NCBI GenBank assembly: GCA_937859855.1
Contig: CALMAR010000132.1
Coordinates: 4,247 to 18,682, forward strand
Reading direction: 5' to 3'
Source: an uncultured Kineosporia sp.
GTDB taxonomy: Bacteria > Actinomycetota > Actinomycetes > Actinomycetales > Kineosporiaceae
DNA: 14,436 bases
Below are positions 7,462-13,220 of this stretch, in pieces (the stretch's first letter is position 1; each line of letters begins with the position of its first letter). Both the position numbers and the translations under genes were made by a program. Below the pieces are notes generated by a model. The model searched no databases, was not told the DNA's origin, and saw nothing but the letters and a program-made list of their open reading frames with translations.

Positions 7462-7463
7462 CA
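7459..7463 (-). promoter_or_regulatory. TGATG stop/start overlap coupling the protease to the GGDEF/EAL gene
   Basis: On the minus strand the protease stop TGA (7463-7461) and the ATG of the GGDEF/EAL gene (7461-7459) share one base. Such overlaps usually mean termination-reinitiation, so the two proteins should be made from one message in linked amounts. Confidence 0.7.
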
Positions 7464-9110
7464 CAGCCAGCCGTAGCCGGTCCAGCGAGCACCGGTCCAT
7501 CGGGCGCCCGACCAGCGGGCCGAGTCCCAGGCCAGATCCGACCAGCGGGCTCCGCTCCAGCGCGCACCGCTCCAGGCCGAGTTGGTCCAGCGGGCCGAGC
7601 TCCAGCCGTCACCGGTCCAGCGGGCACCGTTCCAGAGTCCGCCCGTCCAGCTCGTCCCCGCCACCGATGCCTGCCGCCAGGCCGACGGCACCCAGGGCTG
7701 TCCCTGAACATCCACTTCGCCCTGCAGCATGAGCTGGCTGTCCGGATCGATCAGGTGGCTGGTTCCCCGGGCGGCGTCGAGCGAACCCAGTCCATTGGCG
7801 GGCGTGAACGACTGCGTGGTCCAGCCCGCCAGTCCCAGCTTGGCCTGGGCGGCGATCGACCAGGCCGCGACCACGGCACCGTCAGCGTTCAGTTCACCAG
7901 CCCCAGCATCCAGCGGGCTGGCACCCAGGATCGGCGTGGCCGAGCTGACCAGAGCAGCCTTCACCTGGTCGGGAGTAAGACCCGGAGCCGCCTGCAGCAA
8001 CAGCGCGACCGTTCCGGTCACCACCGCGGCGGCCTGCGAGCTGCCGCTGCCCCGGAACAGCCGCTTGGTCGTGTCCCCGGCGATCATGCCCTGCGGGTTG
8101 TTGGCATCGACGAACGAGCCGGGGTCTCGCAGCGAGGCGATCGACGTGCCCGGCGCCACCAGGTCGACGTGCCGGGACACCGATCCCCGGCTGCTGAACG
8201 ACGCCACCTTGGGGTTCTTCCAGCCATTCACACTGCCGCCCGGATCCGATGCCCCGACCGCGATGACATACGGGTCGATCGCCGGGTCGGTGAGCCGAGC
8301 GGCGGAAGGTCCGTCGTTGCCCCCGGACACGACCACGACAATGCCGTGCCGCCAAGCGTTTTCGACGGCGGCGGCCAGCGGATCGGTCTGATAGGACTGT
8401 CCCGAATCCGTACCGTAGGACAGGTTGACCACCCTGACCTGCATGCCATTGTCGTTGCGGTGCTGCACAATCCAGTCCAGCCCGGCGATCACCTGGCTCA
8501 CGTCAGTGCTGCCGTCGACTGTGCCGACCTTCACCGCAAGCAACTTCGCGTCCGGCGCGACGCCGAGCTGCTGAGTGGGCGTGGGTTTCGGCTCGCCGTC
8601 CTTGTCGGTCGTCACCGCATCGCGGGCGGCGATGATGCCAGCCAGATGGGTCCCGTGGCCGAAGTTGTCATCACCGGCGAGCCCGGAGTTGTTGGCGTCG
8701 AAGGAAAGATCCGGTCCGCTGACAACCTTGCCGGTTCCGTTCAGGCCGGGCACGCCGGTGTCGACGCCGGTGTCGAGCAGGGCGACGGTCACGCCCTGGC
8801 CGGTGATGGCCCGGCCCGCGGCATCATTGTCCTTCCAGACCGATCGCGCGCCGATGGCGGTGGTGACGGTGACCAGCGAGCCGGGATCCTTGGCCGGGTC
8901 GTTCTTTCCCGAGGTGCTGTCCTTGGCGGTCTCATCCGCCTTTTCGTCGCCCCAGTTCTTCAGGGGCAGGGTTAGAAGGGCCGGGACGGAGACCTTGGCT
9001 GCGGGCTTGGCCGCAGCATGAGCCGAGACCGGGACGCCGAGCACGGCGCCAGTGAGCAGCAGCGAAGCGGCCGTTACGGCGATTGGCCGCCTGGTCACCA
9101 TCCTGGACAT
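7461..9110 (-). CDS. Secreted subtilisin-like S8 serine protease with a C-terminal tryptophan-pentad tail
   Basis: This 549-residue exported serine endopeptidase has a signal peptide at 1-33 (basic MSRMVTRRP, hydrophobic core, then SAHAAA). The catalytic triad is Asp113 (LLDTGVDTG), His152 (NFGHGTHLAG) and Ser358 (GSGSSQAA), with the oxyanion Asn265 (VSGGNDG). The serine block differs from the usual GTSMAxP: Thr becomes Ser, Met becomes Gln and the Pro is missing. A linker follows from about 395. The C-terminus (473-548) then has Trp at 473, 478 and every fifth residue from 488 to 548, mostly as (S/T)GARW. There is no LPXTG anchor or membrane segment, so it may be released or held by the tail. 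The start at ATG 9110 follows AGGAGG by four bases and gives a clean signal peptide; the open frame to 9230 adds 40 residues with no such merit. It is the first gene of a coupled pair with the GGDEF/EAL gene. Confidence 0.92.
   Translation of the reverse strand: MSRMVTRRPIAVTAASLLLTGAVLGVPVSAHAAAKPAAKVSVPALLTLPLKNWGDEKADETAKDSTSGKNDPAKDPGSLVTVTTAIGARSVWKDNDAAGRAITGQGVTVALLDTGVDTGVPGLNGTGKVVSGPDLSFDANNSGLAGDDNFGHGTHLAGIIAARDAVTTDKDGEPKPTPTQQLGVAPDAKLLAVKVGTVDGSTDVSQVIAGLDWIVQHRNDNGMQVRVVNLSYGTDSGQSYQTDPLAAAVENAWRHGIVVVVSGGNDGPSAARLTDPAIDPYVIAVGASDPGGSVNGWKNPKVASFSSRGSVSRHVDLVAPGTSIASLRDPGSFVDANNPQGMIAGDTTKRLFRGSGSSQAAAVVTGTVALLLQAAPGLTPDQVKAALVSSATPILGASPLDAGAGELNADGAVVAAWSIAAQAKLGLAGWTTQSFTPANGLGSLDAARGTSHLIDPDSQLMLQGEVDVQGQPWVPSAWRQASVAGTSWTGGLWNGARWTGDGWSSARWTNSAWSGARWSGARWSDLAWDSARWSGARWTGARWTGYGWL
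7467..7649 (-). repeat. 15-bp periodic repeat coding for 13 tryptophans spaced five residues apart
   Basis: Inside the protease gene TGG codons occur exactly every 15 bases over 13 units (residues 488, 493, 498 and so on to 548). The register also holds for residues 473 and 478, with only position 483 missing. The commonest unit is W-(S/T)-G-A-R. The DNA between the TGG codons varies from unit to unit, so the protein spacing is better kept than the DNA sequence. Confidence 0.9.
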
Positions 9111-9114
9111 CCGG

Positions 9115-9120
9115 CCTCCT
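9115..9120 (-). promoter_or_regulatory. Shine-Dalgarno site of the S8 protease gene
   Basis: AGGAGG on the minus strand, four bases before the ATG at 9110. It decides the start against the in-frame ATG at 9101 (13 bases away) and the upstream open frame. Confidence 0.65.
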
Positions 9121-9200
9121 GCTGGCTTGGGTGCGCACGACGCCGGCCCCGCGCCGGTCGGACGTGATCCGGTGCGGGATTGATCAAGGTTTCGACCAGG

Positions 9201-9231
9201 CATGCTCTGTTGACTCACAGTTATGAGCATG
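9201..9231. repeat. Inverted repeat CATGCTC-N17-GAGCATG upstream of the S8 protease
   Basis: CATGCTC (9201-9207) and GAGCATG (9225-9231) are perfect complements separated by 17 bases. A second, smaller pair, CTCA (9214-9217) and TGAG (9224-9227), is nested and offset in it. It lies 91-121 bp before the protease start, where an operator would be expected. It could equally be an RNA hairpin in a leader. Confidence 0.45.
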
Positions 9232-9270
9232 GCTCAAGCAGTTACGGCGCTGCGCCTGCCGATGGAGTGT

Positions 9271-9360
9271 GGATCAGGCTTGGGTCATTCGGGTGAGGAC
9301 CCCAGCACCTTGGCGGTGCGAATCCGGTCAGTCCGGTTCACATCAGTCACGAGCTGATCC
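9271..9360. ncRNA. Candidate structured RNA element (strand undecided)
   Basis: Several complementary segments are packed into 90 bases. The outer pair is GGATCAG (9271-9277) with CTGATCC (9354-9360), 7 bp. Inside are GGGTC (9282-9286) with GACCC (9298-9302), or alternatively GGGT (9291-9294) with ACCC (9299-9302). Next is GCACC (9305-9309) with GGTGC (9315-9319) around TTGGC. Directly abutting is GAATCCGG (9320-9327) with CCGGTTC (9333-9339), 7 bp with one bulged T. A rival hairpin, ATCAG (9342-9346) with CTGAT (9354-9358), would break the outer stem, giving two exclusive folds as in riboswitches. Read on the minus strand it would lie in the leader of the protease/GGDEF-EAL operon; on the plus strand, in the leader of the PhnB-like gene. 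No known family was recognised. Chance pairing in GC-rich DNA cannot be excluded. Confidence 0.35.
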
Positions 9361-9527
9361 ACGGCTAGGAGTAGGCATCCGCCGATCGGCGCAACGCCGC
9401 GCTCCGGCCCTACCTCGCCGGCCCACCCTCGACCCAGCGCGGCGCCGATGGCGATGAATCCAGGGTGACTGCGAGAGTCTTAGTCAGCAAAGCAGTACAG
9501 AGCAGATCGCCGACGAGGAGACACGCC

Positions 9528-10013
9528 ATGCCTGAGACCATCCCGTGCCTGTGGTTCGACGGACAGGCCGAGGACGCGGCCCACCATTACATCGGTATCT
9601 TCCCCAACTCGAAGATTCTGGATGTGAGCCGCTACGGCTCCCAGGCACCCGGCCTGGAGGGCTCGGTGATGACTGTCTTGTTCAGCCTGGACGGCCAGAA
9701 GTACCTCGGCCTCAACGGCGGCGATCAGTTCAGCTTCAGTGAGGCCATCTCTTTCCAGATCATGGTCACCGGACAGGAGGAGACCGACCACTACTGGAAC
9801 GCCCTGACCGATGGCGGCCAGGAGAGCCAGTGCGGCTGGTTGAAGGACAAGTACGGGCTGTCCTGGCAGGTGGTTCCAGCAGAGCTGATCTCATTGATGA
9901 GCGACCCGGACCCGGAACGGGCCGCCCGGGCCACCCAGGCCATGATGAAGATGAAGAAGATCGATGTGGCTGAGCTCCAGCGGGCGGCGGACGAGGTGCC
10001 CTCGTCGGCCTGA
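9528..10013 (+). CDS. PhnB-like VOC family protein
   Basis: This 161-residue cytoplasmic protein belongs to the PhnB / 3-demethylubiquinone methyltransferase-like branch of the vicinal oxygen chelate superfamily (PF06983). The name refers to the fold and not to a proven reaction. The typical run is visible: IPCLWFDGQAEDAAHHYIGIF at the N-terminus, SKILDVSRYG, FSLDGQKYLGLNGGD, FSFSEAISFQIM, then the second half TDHYWNALTDGG, CGWLKDKYGLSWQVVP and the helical C-terminus with TQAMMKMKKIDVAELQRA. The start at ATG 9528 follows GAGGAG (9515-9520) by seven bases; the frame opens at a GTG at 9465, but that stretch has no ribosome site and adds a basic leader. It lies 27 bp upstream of the OsmC gene and may share a transcript with it. 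The substrate is unknown; resistance or small-molecule binding roles are both known in the superfamily. Confidence 0.88.
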   Translation: MPETIPCLWFDGQAEDAAHHYIGIFPNSKILDVSRYGSQAPGLEGSVMTVLFSLDGQKYLGLNGGDQFSFSEAISFQIMVTGQEETDHYWNALTDGGQESQCGWLKDKYGLSWQVVPAELISLMSDPDPERAARATQAMMKMKKIDVAELQRAADEVPSSA

Positions 10014-10040
10014 CCGGCCGGGCGATGGCACCATCGAAGC

Positions 10041-10469
10041 ATGGCTGATGTGTCGCAACGGACCGTGTCGCTCGAGCGCCTTGAAGAAGGCGTCTACCTG
10101 GCCCGCAATGCCCGGGGCGACGAATTGCGGTTCGGCAGTCTGGCGACCGACGCCTTCACCCCGGTCGAATTGCTGCTGGCCGCGATCGCCGGGTGCACCG
10201 CTGTCGACATCGACGTCGTCACCGGTCGCCGGTCGGCCGCCGACAAGTTCGCCGCTCAGGTGGACGCCGACTACGTCCGGGACGAGACCGGCAACGTCTT
10301 GCGCAACATCCGGCTGACCTTCGACGTGATCTTTCCCAGGGGTGAGGCCGGGGACGCAGCCCGGGACATCCTTCCCAAGGTGGCGGCCAAGGCGCACGAC
10401 CGCACCTGCACGGTCTCCCGGACCATTGAGGCCGGAACACCGATCACGCTGGTGCTCGGTCAGCCCTAG
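10041..10469 (+). CDS. OsmC family protein
   Basis: This 142-residue protein of the OsmC/Ohr family (PF02566) probably uses paired cysteines to reduce organic hydroperoxides or acts on a related sulfur-linked substrate in the cytoplasm. The two conserved cysteines are present: Cys52 in AAIAGCTAVDI and Cys123 in AHDRTCTVSRTI. The catalytic-helix lead-in TPVELLLAA carries Glu43. The arrangement is that of the YhfA/OsmC-like group more than classic Ohr. The start at ATG 10041 gives a normal N-terminus. There is no clear Shine-Dalgarno, but CACCAT lies exactly six bases upstream, a weak version of the leaderless spacing seen at two other genes. It follows the PhnB-like gene on the same strand with a 27-bp gap and converges on the quinone oxidoreductase. 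Confidence 0.87.
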   Translation: MADVSQRTVSLERLEEGVYLARNARGDELRFGSLATDAFTPVELLLAAIAGCTAVDIDVVTGRRSAADKFAAQVDADYVRDETGNVLRNIRLTFDVIFPRGEAGDAARDILPKVAAKAHDRTCTVSRTIEAGTPITLVLGQP

Positions 10470-10620
10470 GCACCCGCATGTTCGCAGGGGCCGAACCTGT
10501 CCCTCCCGCTAAGTCCGATGCGGGCCGGAACACAGCGAAACGCCCAGCGAGCCACGATCTAACTGCCCGCAGCCGGGCCAGCTCAGGTCGCAGCCGGCCG
10601 GCAGAGCGGCAGGCGGCGCC

Positions 10621-10654
10621 GAGAACACCGCAGCATCGGGGTACGGCGGTGCTC
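10621..10654. terminator. Imperfect hairpin at the convergent OsmC / oxidoreductase junction
   Basis: CACCGC (10626-10631) pairs with GCGGTG (10646-10651) around a 14-base loop. GAG (10621-10623) and CTC (10652-10654) extend the stem across a two-base bulge. It overlaps the stop codon of the oxidoreductase and would serve the OsmC transcript best. No T-tract is present. Confidence 0.3.
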
Positions 10655-11681
10655 AGCTTTCGCAGACGTCGATCAGCACCTTGCCGACCGCGCCGTTCTG
10701 TACGGCGTCTTGAGCAGCGGCGGTCTCGGCCAGCCGGAAATGCCGGAGCAGCAGCCCGGTCTGCTCCCCTACGTCCAGGGCACCGCCGGCGACGGCATCC
10801 TGGACGGCGGCGATACCCGCGGCCTGAGCGGCCGGCGGCATCGAGTAGAGCAGCACGAACTGCCACCGGGCGTTCGGCCCCATCAGTGGCCGGACCGGCA
10901 GGCTGACCGGCTGGCCATCGTCGTCCGCGTAGACCGCCACTGCACCATTGGCCCCGATCACGGCCACGTCGAGGCCGGCGTTCCGCGCGGCCGCCACCTC
11001 GACGATGGTGTCCACGCCGTCCGGCGCCAGGCTGCGAATGGTCCCGGCGGCGTCCTGGGCCCGGTAGTTGACCACGTGATGCGCTCCGGCGGCCAGCGCG
11101 AGCTTGGCCTTGTCTTCCCCGCTGATCGTGCTGATCACGCGCGCCCCGGCCCAGCGGGCCAGCTGGATCGCCGCATGCCCGACTGCCCCGGCGCCGCCAG
11201 CGACCAGCACCGTCCGGCCGTACAGGGCGCCCGGCGAAAGCTGGCTCGGGCCACCCTCATTCACGGTCAGGCAGCGATGCGCGGTCCGGGCCGGAACACC
11301 GAGCGAGGCGCCCAGATCGAAGGAGGCCCGGTCATCCAGCGGCACCGCATTCCCGGCCGGGACCACGGCGAACTCCTGGGCCGTCCCGCCCAGCGGGCCA
11401 CTGCGCGCCCCCTCCCAGATCCAGACCCGCTCACCCTGACGCCCGGCGTCCACCTCGTCGCCGACAGCGTCGATCACGCCGGATCCGTCCTGATTGGGCA
11501 CCTGCCCGGAACCGGGCCCAGCCGAGGAGGTCTGGCCGCTGCGCGACTTCCAGTCAGTCGGATTCACCGCCGAGCGGACGACCCGGACCCGGACCTGACC
11601 CGGACCCGGCTCCGGCACTTCCCGGTCCACCAGGCGCAGCACGCTGGAGTCGCCGGTCTGGGAGTACTGGATCGCCTTCAT
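10653..11681 (-). CDS. Zinc-less NADPH:quinone oxidoreductase-like alcohol dehydrogenase
   Basis: This 342-residue medium-chain dehydrogenase/reductase of the quinone oxidoreductase type probably reduces quinones or enones with NADPH in the cytoplasm. The N-terminal GroES-like domain starts MKAIQYSQTGDSSVLRLVD and includes EVPEPGPGQVRVRVVRSAVNPTDWK. The nucleotide-binding glycine motif is VLVAGGAGAVGHAAIQLARW (161-168 for the core), followed by AGAHHVVNYR. The zinc-binding cysteines of alcohol dehydrogenases are absent, which places it with the zinc-less QOR branch. ATG 11681 was chosen since MKAI is the usual start of this family and GGAAG lies eight bases upstream; a GTG five codons earlier is possible. 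It lies 56 bp downstream of the MFS exporter on the same strand, so the two may be cotranscribed. The physiological substrate is unknown. Confidence 0.88.
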   Translation of the reverse strand: MKAIQYSQTGDSSVLRLVDREVPEPGPGQVRVRVVRSAVNPTDWKSRSGQTSSAGPGSGQVPNQDGSGVIDAVGDEVDAGRQGERVWIWEGARSGPLGGTAQEFAVVPAGNAVPLDDRASFDLGASLGVPARTAHRCLTVNEGGPSQLSPGALYGRTVLVAGGAGAVGHAAIQLARWAGARVISTISGEDKAKLALAAGAHHVVNYRAQDAAGTIRSLAPDGVDTIVEVAAARNAGLDVAVIGANGAVAVYADDDGQPVSLPVRPLMGPNARWQFVLLYSMPPAAQAAGIAAVQDAVAGGALDVGEQTGLLLRHFRLAETAAAQDAVQNGAVGKVLIDVCES

Positions 11682-11737
11682 GCCCTCAGCTTCCACCAGC
11701 CCAGGCGACCCCTCAACAGCAAGTCAGTACGCCGGTT

Positions 11738-13165
11738 TCAGGCCTGGGTAAGGCTGGACCCGGCGTTCCCCGGCAACCGGGCCGACTCGATCACGGCCGG
11801 CAGCGCCAGTAGCGCCAGCAGCATGAAGGCAACGTGGTAGGCAGCCACCGGACCGGCCAGGCCGAGCAGATCACCGATCGGCTGACCGACCCGGACAGCC
11901 AGAGCGCCCGCCGCGACGCCCATTCCGAGGGTCAGCTGGAACAGCATGCTGGCCAGGGCATTGGCAGCGGCGGTCTGTTCCGGCGGGACGTCGGCGAAGG
12001 TGATGGTGTTGTAGGCGGTGAAGCTGATCGAACGGAACACCCCGCTGAGCACCAGCACTCCCGCGATCAGCCCGATCGGCGTGGCCGGGCCGACCAGGCC
12101 GATCGCCACCAGCACAGCCACGGTCAGGCTGCCGTTGATCACCAGCACTCGCCGGAAACCCAACCTGCGGATCAGCCCGGTGGTGGCGGGCTTGATGCCC
12201 AGGTTGCCGATGAAGATGGTCAGCGTGATCAATCCAGCGGTGGCCGGTGACCAGCCGAATCCCTCCTGCAGCATCAGCGGCACCAGGAACGGGACGGCGC
12301 TGATCGCCACCCGGAACACCGAGCCGCCGCTCTGCGCGACCCGGAAGGTGCGGATGGCCAGCACCCGCAGGTCGAGCAGCGGCGCACTCGTCCCTCGCCG
12401 ATCTCGGCGCCGATCCCCTCGCTGACCGCGGCGCAGATGCCGGACGGCGAGCAGCCCGAGCCCGGCCGCCAGCCCCAGCGCCACGCTCAGGACGAGCGGG
12501 CTGGGCGCGGCCGCTCCGGCGTTCTCCAGCCCGATCATCAGGCTGGCCAGCGCGCCGCCGATGAGCACGAAGCCAAGCCAGTCCAGCCGCCCCGGATCCG
12601 GCGCCCCCACCGCGGGGATGAAGCGCAGCGCCAGTGGCAGCGCGGCCACTCCCAGCGGCACGTTGAGAAAGAAGATCCAGCGCCAGGACGCATGCTCGAC
12701 GATCAGCCCGCCGGCGAGCGGAGCCACGATCGGCGCGATCAGTGCAGGCCAGGTGAGATAGGCGATCGCGGAGATCACTTCAGCCTTGGGGGTGACCCGC
12801 AGCACCACCAGCCGGCCCACCGGTACCATCAGCGCGCCACCGGCCCCCTGCAGCACGCGCAGCACGGTCAGCTCGGCCAGGCTGGTGCTCAGTGCGCACA
12901 GCAGTGATGCCAGAGTGAACAGCACGATGGCGGAGGCGAAAACCCGGCGGGCGCCGTACCGGTCGGCCAGCCAGCCGCTGACCGGAATCAGCACGGCCAC
13001 CGTGAGCAGGTAGGCCGTGGCCACCACGTTGACGTCGATGGCGTCCACGCGCAACGACCGGCCGATGGCGGGGGCAGCCGTGGCGATGATGGTGCCGTCC
13101 AGGTTCTCCATGAAGAACGCGGCCGCCACCAGCAGCGCGGTGCTGCGCCCGGGCCTCGCCTGCAT
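11738..13165 (-). CDS. MFS transporter, DHA2 (EmrB/QacA-like) drug:H+ antiporter family
   Basis: This 475-residue integral membrane exporter is probably driven by the proton gradient. The DHA2 N-terminal motif NLDGTIIATAAPAIGRSL (21-38) is clear. Motif A GWLADRYGARRVF follows. A motif C-like segment is LIAPIVAPLAGGLI, then HASWRWIFFLNVPLG. The hydrophobic profile fits 14 spans. A very basic cytoplasmic loop, RHLRRGQRGDRRRDRRG, marks the middle. Start ATG 13165 gives a short basic N-terminus before the first span. GGAGGT lies only one base before it, unusually close, but no better start exists without cutting the first span. It is divergent from DNA polymerase IV across 55 bp and may be cotranscribed with the quinone oxidoreductase downstream. 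The substrate is not predictable; no regulator gene is adjacent. Confidence 0.9.
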   Translation of the reverse strand: MQARPGRSTALLVAAAFFMENLDGTIIATAAPAIGRSLRVDAIDVNVVATAYLLTVAVLIPVSGWLADRYGARRVFASAIVLFTLASLLCALSTSLAELTVLRVLQGAGGALMVPVGRLVVLRVTPKAEVISAIAYLTWPALIAPIVAPLAGGLIVEHASWRWIFFLNVPLGVAALPLALRFIPAVGAPDPGRLDWLGFVLIGGALASLMIGLENAGAAAPSPLVLSVALGLAAGLGLLAVRHLRRGQRGDRRRDRRGTSAPLLDLRVLAIRTFRVAQSGGSVFRVAISAVPFLVPLMLQEGFGWSPATAGLITLTIFIGNLGIKPATTGLIRRLGFRRVLVINGSLTVAVLVAIGLVGPATPIGLIAGVLVLSGVFRSISFTAYNTITFADVPPEQTAAANALASMLFQLTLGMGVAAGALAVRVGQPIGDLLGLAGPVAAYHVAFMLLALLALPAVIESARLPGNAGSSLTQA

Positions 13166-13220
13166 GACCTCCAAAGTGGCATAACCAGGTGGCAGTACTG
13201 ATCGGCGGTAGAACTGATGG

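Larger units (their letters stand above)
9111..9527. other. 417-bp divergent intergenic region between the S8 protease and the PhnB-like gene
   Basis: No convincing gene lies here. It holds the ribosome sites of both flanking genes, a 7-bp inverted repeat at 9201-9231, and the set of complementary segments at 9271-9360. A short palindrome GCCGATCGGC is at 9381-9390. From about 9391 to 9510 I see nothing I can name. A TTGACT at 9210-9215 (+) could be a -35 box, but no good -10 follows at the right distance. Confidence 0.6.

Noticed and set aside
7467..7649. Regularly spaced short repeat as a CRISPR or tandem non-coding array.
   Set aside because: The period is 15 bp, in frame, and accounted for by the Trp-pentad coding sequence; there are no conserved repeats with unique spacers.
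7293..8975. 560-codon plus-strand open frame opposite the protease and the start of the GGDEF/EAL gene.
   Set aside because: It mirrors the codon pattern of the protease on the other strand and shows no domain.
9271..9360. tRNA gene, since a 7-bp outer stem and a 5-bp stem with a 7-base loop are present.
   Set aside because: No T-arm with TTCGANT lies before the 3' arm on either strand, and the 7-base loop uses the same bases as the outer stem, so no cloverleaf can form.
9111..9360. Cyclic di-GMP (GEMM) riboswitch in front of the protease and GGDEF/EAL operon.
   Set aside because: The conserved GEMM boxes are not present on the minus strand.
9314..9376. Cobalamin riboswitch: CGGTGCGAATCCGG (9314-9327) and GGCTAGGAG (9363-9371) resemble two conserved boxes of that family.
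   Set aside because: The GGGAA element before the first box and the CCGCCACTG-type core after it are missing, the spacing is short, and neither neighbouring gene is tied to cobalamin. An Rfam cobalamin model scan would settle it.
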